Positions 18,132 to 25,514 of a stretch of DNA of 33,997 nucleotides are shown here, piece by piece. The translations under genes and the position numbers were made by a program. Position 1 is the stretch's first letter. Each line of letters starts with the position of its first letter. The notes under the pieces were generated by a model. The model was not told the DNA's origin and ran no database searches. It was given only the letters and a program-made list of their open reading frames with translations. Source of the DNA: Streptomyces sp. H27-H1. Lineage in GTDB: Bacteria > Actinomycetota > Actinomycetes > Streptomycetales > Streptomycetaceae. The stretch is from contig NZ_JAPNLJ010000005.1 in NCBI RefSeq assembly GCF_026627445.1, positions 280,859-314,855 of the forward strand, written 5' to 3'.

Positions 18132-19325
18132 GTGGCCGACAATGGACCGGTGACCCCCGAAGACTTCGCCGCGCTCCTCGCCCCCGAGGGCCACGCCCTC
18201 CTCGACTCGCTGCGGGACTACGACCCCGCCCAGGAGCTCGCCGTCGCCACCCGGCTGCGCCGCGAGCACCCCGCCGCCCTGGTCTCCGCCGCCCTCGGAC
18301 AGGCCCGGCTGCGGCAGCGCGCGGTGGCGAAGTTCGGGGCCGAGGACGCCGGGCGGATGTACTTCACCCCCGGCGGCGCGGAGATGGCCACCCGCGCCTC
18401 GGTGGCCTCGTACCGAGCCGAGCGGCTCGCCGCCCTGGGCGTACGGAGCGTCGCGGACCTCTGCTGCGGGATCGGCGGCGACGCCCTGGCCCTGGCCCGG
18501 CTCGGCATCCGGGTACTGGCGGTGGACCACGATCTGCTCACCGTCGCCGTTGCACGTGCCAACGCCGAGGCGCTGGGGCTGGCGGACCTGATCGAGGTCC
18601 GGGAGGCCGATGTGACGGAGATCGACACCGCGGGCTACGACGCCGTCTTCATCGACCCGGCCCGCCGGGGCGGGCGGGGCCGCATCTTCGACCCGGAGTC
18701 CTACTCGCCGCCGCTGTCCTGGGCGATCGCCACCGCCCGCGCCGCCGAGTTCGCCGCCGTCAAGATCGCTCCCGGAATTCCGCACGAGGCCGTGCCCGCC
18801 GAGGCCGAGGCCGAGTGGATCTCCGATCAGGGGGACGTGAAGGAGGCCGTCCTGTGGTTCGGGACGGCCCCCGGCGAGATCCGCGCCACCCTGCTGCCCG
18901 GGCCGCGCGTGCTGGCGACCTCCGATCCGCTGCCCGACCCCGAGGCCGGACCCGTGGGCCGCTACCTCTACGAGCCCGACGGCGCCGTGATCCGGGCCCA
19001 CCTCGTCGCCGAGGTGGCGCAGCAGCTGGGCGGGCGGCTGATCGACCCGACCATCGCGTACATCACCGCCGACGAGCTGCGCGAGACCCCGTACGCGACC
19101 TCGTACGAGATCACCGACGTGCTGCCGTTCGGGCTGAAGAGGCTCAAGGCGCTGATGCGCGAGCGCGGGGTCGGCATCCTCACGGTGAAGAAGCGCGGCT
19201 CCGCGATCGAGCCCGAGGAACTGCGCAAGAAGGTGAAGCCGCAGGGGCCGAACTCCGCGACCGTGTTCCTGACCCGGGTCGCCGGGGCCCCCTCGATGCT
19301 GATCGGCTCCCCGACGAAGGGCTGA
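18132..19325 (+). CDS. Class I SAM-dependent methyltransferase with THUMP-like C-terminal domain
   Basis: The 397-residue protein has a Rossmann methyltransferase core (about 95-290). Motif I is VADLCCGIGGDALAL (107-121), an acidic loop AVDHDL follows, and a DPARRGGRGR segment sits at the motif IV position. The C-terminal about 90 residues (YEITDVLPFGLKRLKALM, then GILTVKKRGSAIEPEELRKK) match the THUMP-like domain seen in actinobacterial relatives. This points to an RNA substrate, but the target nucleotide is unknown. The start is taken as GTG 18132; GTG 18150 is possible. It is divergent from the deacetylase pair with an 82-base gap and converges on a membrane-protein gene. Confidence 0.88.
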   Translation: MADNGPVTPEDFAALLAPEGHALLDSLRDYDPAQELAVATRLRREHPAALVSAALGQARLRQRAVAKFGAEDAGRMYFTPGGAEMATRASVASYRAERLAALGVRSVADLCCGIGGDALALARLGIRVLAVDHDLLTVAVARANAEALGLADLIEVREADVTEIDTAGYDAVFIDPARRGGRGRIFDPESYSPPLSWAIATARAAEFAAVKIAPGIPHEAVPAEAEAEWISDQGDVKEAVLWFGTAPGEIRATLLPGPRVLATSDPLPDPEAGPVGRYLYEPDGAVIRAHLVAEVAQQLGGRLIDPTIAYITADELRETPYATSYEITDVLPFGLKRLKALMRERGVGILTVKKRGSAIEPEELRKKVKPQGPNSATVFLTRVAGAPSMLIGSPTKG

Positions 19326-19350
19326 TCACGGGCCGGGCGGTCGCCGTGTA

Positions 19351-20001
19351 CTAGCGCCCCGGCGCCGTGGCCGCCGGGCCGGCGCGGAAGACCCGTAGCG
19401 CCCAGCGGTAGTGCGCGCCCGCCTTGCCGAGGCCCAGCAGGGCGGTGATCCACAGGATCATGCCGAGGCCCATGGTGTAGGCGACCTCTCCGTAGGTGTC
19501 CGCTCCGGGCCGGGCCGACACCGCCGACGCGAAGGTCACCCAGAGGCCGAACGCGCCCAGGACGAAGGAGGCCAGCAGCCAAATGAGGCTGCGCCCCGGC
19601 GCGCGTACGGCGGCGTCCACGGGCGGGTCCCGGTCCAGTTCCGCCCAGGCGCACATCAGCCGGCGCACCTGCCGGTCCCGTTTGGCGCCCCAGGCGAACC
19701 AGAACCCGGCCGGTATCAGCACCCCCACGCCGAGCACGGCGAAGATGAGGCCGAAGAGGTACGCGAGCGGCTCGTGCGTCTCGATGGCCATGAAGGCCAT
19801 GCCGACGAAGGACCAGCCGAGGACGAAGACCGCCGAGACCGCCCAGAGGAGCATCAGCCGGCCGAATCCCAGACTGCGCCGCCCGAGCTCGCTCAGGAAG
19901 CGGGCGCGGTCGGCCCGTACGGTGTTCGCGTCGAGCCAGGCGCGCAGGTGCACGGGAGGGGGTGGCGGCGGCAGGTCACGGCGGGGCATGAGCATGACCA
20001 T
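19351..20001 (-). CDS. Four-helix membrane protein of unknown function
   Basis: I do not recognise a named family for this 216-residue protein. It begins with a Pro-rich stretch (RRDLPPPPPPVHLRAW) and a charged amphipathic segment. A pair of hydrophobic helices (about 48-72 and 80-105) follows, then a cytoplasmic loop rich in Arg/Asp (AKRDRQVRRLMCAWAELDRD) and a second pair (about 138-160 and 170-190). It ends FRAGPAATAPGR. ATG 20001 is preferred because GGAG lies eight bases upstream. The gene is tail to tail with the methyltransferase gene and lies 42 bases downstream of the 93-residue ORF, so it may belong to the end of the tsaB-rimI-tsaD operon. Confidence 0.7.
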   Translation of the reverse strand: MVMLMPRRDLPPPPPPVHLRAWLDANTVRADRARFLSELGRRSLGFGRLMLLWAVSAVFVLGWSFVGMAFMAIETHEPLAYLFGLIFAVLGVGVLIPAGFWFAWGAKRDRQVRRLMCAWAELDRDPPVDAAVRAPGRSLIWLLASFVLGAFGLWVTFASAVSARPGADTYGEVAYTMGLGMILWITALLGLGKAGAHYRWALRVFRAGPAATAPGR

Positions 20002-20043
20002 ATCCGCTCTCCAGGGCGTCCCGGCGGGCCACCTGGCGGAGGA

Positions 20044-20325
20044 TCAGCTTCCGTCGGCCTCCCCGACCTCCACCGATTCGAAGCGCCAGCGGTGGACCGC
20101 CCGCGTGATCAAATCCGCTGCCGGCTCCGGCAGTTCGGGCAGCTCGGCGCCGACCCCCTCGGCCGCCTCCCACCAGGTGATGACGAGGACCCGGTCGTGC
20201 GGGGCGCTGAACACCTCGCGCCGCACCGGATCTTGGGCCAGGACTTGCGAACGGGCCCACTCCAGCAGCTCGTTGCCCCGCCCGGGCACGGCCCGGGCCT
20301 CCCACATCAGCGCGACGGTGCTCAC
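20044..20325 (-). CDS. Small alpha/beta-barrel-like protein coupled to tsaD
   Basis: This 93-residue protein starts at GTG 20325, which overlaps the tsaD stop as GTGA, so it is translationally coupled. The sequence alternates strands and helices ([22 protein letters not shown], then [16 protein letters not shown] and RWRFESVEV, in parts), like a single ferredoxin-like antibiotic-biosynthesis-monooxygenase domain. Several Trp residues and no Cys are present. The open frame reaches further upstream inside tsaD, but coupling and composition support the short form. The role is unknown. The position next to the t6A genes may be only an operon effect. Confidence 0.75.
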   Translation of the reverse strand: MSTVALMWEARAVPGRGNELLEWARSQVLAQDPVRREVFSAPHDRVLVITWWEAAEGVGAELPELPEPAADLITRAVHRWRFESVEVGEADGS

Positions 20326-21479
20326 GAGTACAGGTTGTCCTTGCTCAGCTCGTGCACGTGGTCGTGATCGTGCGCATGGCCTTGGGCGGCGCCGTGGGAA
20401 TGACCGTGGCCGCCGTCGTGGGAATGGCCGTGAGAATGCCCGGGAACATGCGGCTCCGTCACAGGCAGCGAAGAGTCCGCCGACAGGTCCCAGTCCGAGG
20501 GGGCCCTGTTGCGCTTGACCATCTCCGCGCCCAGCGCCGCCACCATCGCGCCGTTGTCCGTGCACAGCCCCGGCCGCGGCACCCGCAGGATGATCCCCGC
20601 GTCGTCGCACCGCTCCTGGGCGAGGGTGCGCAGCCGGGAGTTGGCCGCGACCCCGCCGCCGATCATCAGGTGGTCGACGCCCTCGTCCTTGCACGCGCGG
20701 ATCGCCTTGCGCGTCAGCACGTCCACCACGGCTTCCTGGAAGGAGGCCGCCACATCGCGCACCGGCACCTCCTCGCCCGCCTTGCGCTTCGCCTCGATCC
20801 AGCGGGCGACCGAGGTCTTGAGCCCGGAGAAGGAGAAGTCGTACGCGGCGTCGCGCGGCCCCGTCAGCCCGCGCGGGAAGTTGATGGCCTTCGGGTCGCC
20901 CTCGCGCGCGAGCCGGTCGATGACCGGACCGCCGGGGAAGCCCAGCTGCAGCACGCGCGCGATCTTGTCGAATGCCTCGCCCGCCGCGTCGTCGATGGTC
21001 GCGCCGAGCGGGCGTACGTCGGAGGTGATGTCGGGGGCCAGCAGCAGCGAGGAGTGCCCGCCGGAGACCAGCAGCGCCATCGTCGGCTCGGGCAGCGGCC
21101 CGTGCTCCAGCTGGTCGACGCAGATGTGCGAGGCCAGGTGGTTCACCCCGTACAGCGGCTTGCCCAGCGCGTACGCGTAGGCCTTCGCGGCCGAGACACC
21201 CACCAGCAGGGCCCCCGCGAGGCCCGGGCCGGCGGTGACGGCGATGCCGTCGAGGTCGCGGGCGCTGACCCCGGCCTCCTTCAGGGCGCGCTCGATGGTG
21301 GGGACCATCGCCTCCAGGTGCGCGCGGGAGGCCACCTCGGGCACGACCCCGCCGAAGCGGGCGTGCTCGTCGACGCTCGACGCGATGGCGTCCGCGAGCA
21401 GCGTGGTGCCGCGGACGACGCCGACGCCGGTCTCGTCGCAGGAGGTCTCGATGCCGAGGACGAGCGGTTCGTCAGCCAT
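20322..21479 (-). CDS. tsaD: tRNA N6-threonylcarbamoyladenosine transferase TsaD with His-rich tail
   Basis: It transfers the threonylcarbamoyl group from TC-AMP to A37 of ANN-decoding tRNAs, working with TsaB and TsaE. The 385-residue protein has the ASKHA fold. Landmarks are [13 protein letters not shown] at the start, metal ligands His114 and His118 in [31 protein letters not shown] and [11 protein letters not shown] with the third metal ligand Asp. ATG 21479 overlaps the end of rimI by 8 bases. Residues 344-385 form an extra tail with 13 histidines, mostly in GH/SH/DH alternation, ending LSKDNLYS, which is not part of the catalytic fold. An Fe or Zn storage or delivery role for the tail is only a guess. 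Confidence 0.97.
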   Translation of the reverse strand: MADEPLVLGIETSCDETGVGVVRGTTLLADAIASSVDEHARFGGVVPEVASRAHLEAMVPTIERALKEAGVSARDLDGIAVTAGPGLAGALLVGVSAAKAYAYALGKPLYGVNHLASHICVDQLEHGPLPEPTMALLVSGGHSSLLLAPDITSDVRPLGATIDDAAGEAFDKIARVLQLGFPGGPVIDRLAREGDPKAINFPRGLTGPRDAAYDFSFSGLKTSVARWIEAKRKAGEEVPVRDVAASFQEAVVDVLTRKAIRACKDEGVDHLMIGGGVAANSRLRTLAQERCDDAGIILRVPRPGLCTDNGAMVAALGAEMVKRNRAPSDWDLSADSSLPVTEPHVPGHSHGHSHDGGHGHSHGAAQGHAHDHDHVHELSKDNLYS

Positions 21480-22047
21480 GGGTCGTCTCACCTTGCAGGG
21501 GTTTGAAAGATTCGGGGTCGGGGTCTGCGGAATCGGCGTCTGCGGGGTCGGGGTCTGCGGGGTCGCCGGGTGCGGGGTCGGAAAGGCGGCGCATCACGAG
21601 GGCGTCCACGTTGCCGGGCTGGTAGTAGCCGCGCCTGAATCCGATCGGTTCGAAGCCGAAGCGCGCGTAGAGCTTCTGGGCCCGGACGTTGTCGACCCGC
21701 ACCTCCAGCAGCACCTCGGCGCACTCGAACGCGGTGGCGGCGCGCAGCAGCTCGGTCAGCAGCCGGGCGCCGAGTCCGGTGCCCCACTGGTCGCGGGCGA
21801 CGGCGATGGTCTGTACGTCGCCCAGGTCCCCGGCGGCGGCCAGCCCGGCGTAGCCGACCAGCCGGCCCGCCTCCTCCGCCACGACGTAGCGGCGGGTGGC
21901 GCCGGGGCCGCGGGCGTGGGCGAGCTCGGACCAGAACATGCCGGCGGACCAGGCGTCCTCGGGGAACAGCTCGTGCTCCAGTTCCAGCGCGGGCCCGATG
22001 TCCCACCAGCGCATCTCGCGCAGGACGACTGCTGAGGTGGCCGTCAC
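21472..22047 (-). CDS. rimI: Ribosomal protein S18-alanine N-acetyltransferase-like GNAT
   Basis: The 191-residue GNAT acetyltransferase has its acetyl-CoA site in [20 protein letters not shown] (the Q-x-x-G-x-G pattern) and the C-terminal [18 protein letters not shown] region with NVDALVMRR, typical of RimI. The family acetylates N-termini, classically of ribosomal protein bS18, and in actinobacteria often sits between tsaB and tsaD as here. GTG 22047 overlaps the tsaB stop as GTGA. After residue about 155 there is a 35-residue extension rich in Asp/Pro/Ala ([18 protein letters not shown]), encoded by a 30-base-period repeat, which is not needed for the fold. Confidence 0.94.
   Translation of the reverse strand: MTATSAVVLREMRWWDIGPALELEHELFPEDAWSAGMFWSELAHARGPGATRRYVVAEEAGRLVGYAGLAAAGDLGDVQTIAVARDQWGTGLGARLLTELLRAATAFECAEVLLEVRVDNVRAQKLYARFGFEPIGFRRGYYQPGNVDALVMRRLSDPAPGDPADPDPADADSADPDPESFKPLQGETTHG
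21513..21581 (-). repeat. Tandem repeat in the rimI tail
   Basis: An 18-base block CGGGGTCGGGGTCTGCGG occurs at 21513-21530 and again at 21543-21560, followed by a degraded third copy. It encodes the Asp/Pro/Ala-rich C-terminal extension of RimI. Copy number may vary between strains by replication slippage. Confidence 0.8.
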
Positions 22048-22706
22048 TTGGGGGTGACCACCTTGTAGTTCTTGGGCACCTCGGCGTCGGGCCGGCGCAG
22101 GTAGAGCGGGGTCACGGGCAGGAACTCCGCGCCCGCCGCCAGTCGCTGGGCGGCCAGGGCGGCCAGCGCGGCGGCGCTCTGGTGCTCGGGGTCCCGCGCA
22201 TCGGTGAAGACCTCCGGGTACAGCCGCGCGCCCTGCCCGACGGAGGGCAGTCCGGCGACCCGCTCGGCGATATCGCCCGGCCGGTCCACCGCGGGCTGGC
22301 CGACCCGGGTGCGGGGGTCCTCGTAGCGCGCCCAGTAGACCTCCTTGCGCCGCGCGTCGGTGGCCACGGTGAAGGGGCCCTCGATCCCGGCCGCGCCGGC
22401 CGCGTAGGCCAGGCCGTCGAGAGTGCACAGCCCGTGGACGGGCACGCCGAGGACGGAGGCGAAGGTGGACGCGGTCACGAGGCCGACGCGCAGTCCGGTG
22501 TAGGGGCCGGGGCCGACTCCGACGACGATGCCGGTGACGGCTTCGAGCTTGACCCCCGCCTCGGCGAGGACCTTGTCGACGGAGGGCAGCAGGAGCTCCC
22601 CGTGACGGCGGGCGTCGACCTGGTTCGACTCGGCGAGGACGGACTCGCCGTCGTACAGGGCGACGGTGACGGCGGGCGTGGCGGTATCTACAGCGAGCAA
22701 GAGCAC
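22044..22706 (-). CDS. tsaB: t6A synthesis partner protein TsaB
   Basis: This 220-residue ASKHA-fold protein dimerises with TsaD and supports t6A formation. It begins MLLLAVDTATPAVTVALYDG and has VVGVGPGPYTGLRVGL (about 60-76) and LDGLAYAAG, all standard for TsaB. The C-terminal part is shorter and more divergent than in TsaD and lacks its metal ligands, as expected. The start is GTG 22706. It heads the leftward tsaB-rimI-tsaD-93-residue ORF operon, in which every junction overlaps. It is divergent from a small membrane protein gene, so the promoter must lie within or just above 22707-22831. Confidence 0.95.
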   Translation of the reverse strand: MLLLAVDTATPAVTVALYDGESVLAESNQVDARRHGELLLPSVDKVLAEAGVKLEAVTGIVVGVGPGPYTGLRVGLVTASTFASVLGVPVHGLCTLDGLAYAAGAAGIEGPFTVATDARRKEVYWARYEDPRTRVGQPAVDRPGDIAERVAGLPSVGQGARLYPEVFTDARDPEHQSAAALAALAAQRLAAGAEFLPVTPLYLRRPDAEVPKNYKVVTPK

Positions 22707-22831
22707 GCGAACAGCCTACGACTCCGGGGCCCCCGGCCCTTGCGGCCGGTCTGCGGGCACCCCTGCTGCTACCTTCGGACCAGGTGTCAGGGTTTGATCG
22801 TCCGACTGACCATGCGGAGAGGTGGAGCAAG

Positions 22832-23389
22832 GTGGCACGCAGCAGCTCGGGAATCGTGGCCGGGCTCACCGTGGCGGCGCTCGCCGTCGTCGGGTTCCTC
22901 GGCTACCAGGCGTCCGCCACCGCTCCCGCGCACCCGCCGAAGGCCGCCGCGCAGAGCCCCGTACCGTCTCCGAGCGACTCCGGGCCCGCCAAGACGGACC
23001 CGGCGAAGCCGGCGGCCCTCCCGGCCGGCTCCGGCACCGGGACGCGCGTCGTGTACTCGCTGGGTGCGAAGCGCGTGTGGCTGGTGGGACCCACTGGGAA
23101 GCCGAAGTCGTTCGCGGTCGTGCCGAGCACGGTCAATCCGGCGCTCGGCAGCTACACGGTGGGCGGCCGCACGGGCGCGGTGACCGGCTCGGACGGGGTG
23201 CCGATCGAGCACGTCGTGCGCTTCGCGAGTCCGCAGGGGGTCACGGTCGGCTTCAGCGCCCGGGTGGACAACACCCTGCCGGCGCCCGATCCGGCCAAGA
23301 AGACCGGCGGTGTCCGCATGCTGCGCGCGGACGGCGACGCGATGTGGGCCTTCGCGACGATCGGCTCGAAGGTCGTCGTCGTCCCCTGA
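22832..23389 (+). CDS. Single-pass membrane-anchored protein of unknown function
   Basis: The 185-residue protein has a short N-terminal transmembrane anchor (about 7-28), a Pro/Ala/Lys-rich spacer and an extracytoplasmic beta-rich domain (about 70-185). The domain includes RVVYSLGAKRVWLVG, NPALGSYTVGGRTG and PIEHVVRF. The domain pattern faintly recalls the beta sandwich of YkuD L,D-transpeptidases, but it contains no Cys, so it cannot be a catalytic member of that class. The start is GTG 22832 with AGAGGTGGAG ahead; an in-frame ATG 16 codons upstream is less likely. It is flanked by tsaB (divergent) and the 68-residue ORF (convergent). The function is not known. Confidence 0.8.
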   Translation: MARSSSGIVAGLTVAALAVVGFLGYQASATAPAHPPKAAAQSPVPSPSDSGPAKTDPAKPAALPAGSGTGTRVVYSLGAKRVWLVGPTGKPKSFAVVPSTVNPALGSYTVGGRTGAVTGSDGVPIEHVVRFASPQGVTVGFSARVDNTLPAPDPAKKTGGVRMLRADGDAMWAFATIGSKVVVVP

Positions 23390-23450
23390 CCCGCCCGGCC
23401 CGGCCGCACCACGCCGGATTCACTCGTTCGGGGACCGAGCCGTCCCCGCT

Positions 23451-23657
23451 TCAGGCCGCTTCGGACTCCGGGGCGGCCTGTTCGCTGCCCTGCGCCCCCT
23501 CCGCCCCCTCCGCCGCTTCCCGTACGGGATCGGGCTCCGGGGCGTGCTCGCGGGCGGGTGGTGTCGACACGGCGCTGGCAGCGGCGCCCGCGGCGAGCAG
23601 TGTCCTCATGGACACGGCGGACGGACGGGGGACGCCCGCTGCTCCTGTTGTCGACAT
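23451..23657 (-). CDS. Small 68-residue protein behind an iron-box-like site
   Basis: A short ORF of low-complexity composition: MSTTGAAGVPRPSAV, a weakly hydrophobic stretch RTLLAAGAAASAVSTPP, then a very acidic Glu/Pro/Ala-rich C-terminal half. No named family is recognised. Evidence that it is real is a perfect AGGAGG ribosome site five bases before ATG 23657 and a DtxR/IdeR-like inverted repeat 31-46 bases upstream of the start. It might be membrane-associated or a small iron-stress protein, but neither is shown. It lies between a rightward membrane protein gene and tsaE, so it has its own promoter region. The alternative is a spurious ORF in GC-rich DNA, which the ribosome site argues against. 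Confidence 0.68.
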   Translation of the reverse strand: MSTTGAAGVPRPSAVSMRTLLAAGAAASAVSTPPAREHAPEPDPVREAAEGAEGAQGSEQAAPESEAA

Positions 23658-23687
23658 GGCTGCCTCCTGGCCGGGGCCAGCCCGTAC

Positions 23688-23703
23688 TTAGGTACGCCTA
23701 ACC
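23688..23703 (-). promoter_or_regulatory. Candidate iron box (DmdR/IdeR type)
   Basis: TTAGGTACGCCTAACC has both outer hexamers (TTAGGT and CTAACC) identical to the classic DtxR-family iron-box consensus TTAGGTTAGGCTAACCTAA at the same spacing. The centre and right flank differ. It sits just upstream of the 68-residue ORF where a minus-strand promoter is expected, so Fe-bound repressor could block it. Confidence 0.6.
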
Positions 23704-23807
23704 AGCCCTCCGTACCATGTGACCACGCGGCCCGCCGCCCGCGCAATATCTTCCCGACGACTTGTCGGTACGTTTCTCCCGGGAGGACGGCCACCCGCCC
23801 GGCCCGT

Positions 23808-24374
23808 CTACTCCGCCGAGGCGCCCGCGAGGGTCTCCAGACCCGACCCGGCGGACCAGCGGGTTCCGGTCCCGCGGACCATGACCTCGCGCACGTCGTC
23901 CAGGACCTCCTCATGGCCGACCGCCCGGCGGATCACCACGTGCAGCCGGTCCTCGGACAGTTCCTCGACCTTGCCGTCGCCCCACTCCACGACGACGACG
24001 GACTCGGGCAGCGAGACGTCGAGGTCGAGGTCCTCCATCTCGTCCAGCCCGCCGCCCAGCCGGTACGCGTCCACGTGCACCAGCGCCGGACCGCCGGTCA
24101 GCGAGGGGTGGACCCGGGCGATCACGAAGGTCGGCGAGGTCACGGCCCCCCGCACGCCCAGCCCCTCGCCGAGGCCGCGGGTCAGGGTGGTCTTCCCGGC
24201 GCCGAGCTCCCCGGTCAGCAGGACGAGGTCGCCGGGGCGCAGCAGCCCGGCGATCCGGCGTCCGAGGTCCTGCATGGCATCGGGCGAGCCGACGGTGAGT
24301 TGCGTTTCGGCGTCAGGCCCCGGAGCCCGGTCCTGCGCCTGGCTGCGCGGTGCTTCCCGCGGTACTTCTTCCAT
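23808..24374 (-). CDS. tsaE: t6A synthesis ATPase TsaE
   Basis: The 188-residue P-loop ATPase resets the TsaB-TsaD complex during t6A synthesis. The Walker A motif is GELGAGKTTLTRG with Lys61, followed by SPTFVIARV, VHVDAYRLGG and VVVVEWGDG, all typical of TsaE. ATG 24374 is chosen (MEEVPREAP); an in-frame TTG lies three codons upstream. The N-terminal about 25 residues are a Gln/Ala/Pro-rich extension. The gene overlaps the 3' end of the hydrolase gene by 62 bases, so the hydrolase tail and TsaE N-terminus share DNA in different frames. It is separated from tsaB by about 1.1 kb, unlike the tight cluster of other actinobacteria. Confidence 0.94.
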   Translation of the reverse strand: MEEVPREAPRSQAQDRAPGPDAETQLTVGSPDAMQDLGRRIAGLLRPGDLVLLTGELGAGKTTLTRGLGEGLGVRGAVTSPTFVIARVHPSLTGGPALVHVDAYRLGGGLDEMEDLDLDVSLPESVVVVEWGDGKVEELSEDRLHVVIRRAVGHEEVLDDVREVMVRGTGTRWSAGSGLETLAGASAE

Positions 24375-25503
24375 GCTCGCCAACGTTAGCCGCTGCGGAC
24401 ACCGTTCCGGTGCGCGCGAGCAGCCCGGTGAGCAGCGCGGTCACGGTGTCCGGGTGCTCCAGCATCATCAGGTGCCCGGCGGACTCCAGGACGACCAGCT
24501 CCACGGAGGGCAGCGCCTCCTTGATGGCCTGGCTGTGCTCGGGCGGGGTGACCATGTCGCGATCCCCGGCGATGACCGTGACGGGGATGTCCGCGAACCG
24601 CTGGAGCACGGCCGTCTTGTCGTGCGTCTGGAAGGCCGGGTAGAACTCGGCGACCACGTCGATGGGCGTGGCCTCGATGAGCCGCTCGGCGAAGCGGGCG
24701 ACACCCGGATCGACGTCGCGGGAGGCGAAGGAGTACATCTTCACCATGCCGGCGAACAGGTCGGCGGTGGCCCGCCGGCCCTTTTCCACCAGCTCCACCT
24801 GGGAGCCGAGCGCCTTGAGCACCCCGGGCAGCAGGCGTCGTACCGCCCCGAAGCCCAGGGCGGGCAGCCCGTAGGTGACCTCGCCCAGCCGGCCGCTGGA
24901 GGTGCCGACCAGCGCCACCCCGGCCACTCGGTCCCGGATGAGGTCGGGGAACTCCTGGGCCAGGCCCATGATGGTCATACCGCCCATCGAGTGGCCGACC
25001 AGGATCAGCGGGCCCTCGGGGGCGGCTGCGTCGATGACGGCCTTCAGGTCGCGGCCGAGCTGTTCGAAGGTGACGGGCTCGCCGTCGGCCTGGGAGACGC
25101 CGCGCTGGCTGCGGCCGTGGCTGCGCTGATCCCAGTACACGGCGCGCACCAGGCCGCGCAGGGCCGCGCGCTGGAAGTGCCAGGAGTCCTGCGCGAGGCA
25201 GTAGCCGTGGCAGAACACCACGGTCGGCCGGGGCGGCGCCTTGCGGCGCAGCCGGCGGCGCTTGCCCTCCTCGGGCAGCTCGTCGACCTCGTAGTAGAGC
25301 GCGGTGCCGTCCTCGGCCCGTGCGGTGCCGGGGGCGCCGCGCAGGGATCCGTAGTCTCCGGTCGCGTCGAGCGCGAGCCGTGCCTTCACACGCAGGCCGC
25401 GGCCGACGGTGATCCGTTCGACCGCGACACCGGCCGCCGCTCCGGCGGCTATCACGCCGATGGCGGCGCCCGCCCAGCCCGCCTTGCGCCAGTTCTCGCT
25501 CAC
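24313..25503 (-). CDS. Alpha/beta-hydrolase
   Basis: The 396-residue protein has a single N-terminal hydrophobic helix (about 9-28), which may anchor it or serve as a signal. An alpha/beta-hydrolase domain (about 90-365) follows: oxyanion region FCHGYCLAQDSW, nucleophile elbow GHSMGG with Ser172, the acid Asp in AGDRDMVTPPEHS and the catalytic His in ESAGHLMMLEHP. The substrate is unknown; esterase or lipase-like activity is expected. GTG 25503 lies 11 bases after the alr stop, so it belongs to the alr operon. The C-terminal about 30 residues (GEHGRSTAGSTAQPGAGPG) are low-complexity and overlap the tsaE start. Conserved neighbours suggest an old operon, not a recent acquisition. Confidence 0.92.
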   Translation of the reverse strand: MSENWRKAGWAGAAIGVIAAGAAAGVAVERITVGRGLRVKARLALDATGDYGSLRGAPGTARAEDGTALYYEVDELPEEGKRRRLRRKAPPRPTVVFCHGYCLAQDSWHFQRAALRGLVRAVYWDQRSHGRSQRGVSQADGEPVTFEQLGRDLKAVIDAAAPEGPLILVGHSMGGMTIMGLAQEFPDLIRDRVAGVALVGTSSGRLGEVTYGLPALGFGAVRRLLPGVLKALGSQVELVEKGRRATADLFAGMVKMYSFASRDVDPGVARFAERLIEATPIDVVAEFYPAFQTHDKTAVLQRFADIPVTVIAGDRDMVTPPEHSQAIKEALPSVELVVLESAGHLMMLEHPDTVTALLTGLLARTGTVSAAANVGEHGRSTAGSTAQPGAGPGSGA

Positions 25504-25514
25504 GCCGTCCTCAT

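Noticed and set aside
22784..22831. Upstream ATG for the small membrane protein (MSGFDRPTDH start)
   Set aside because: No ribosome site precedes it, whereas GTG 22832 has AGAGGTGGAG at good spacing and puts the anchor at the N-terminus.
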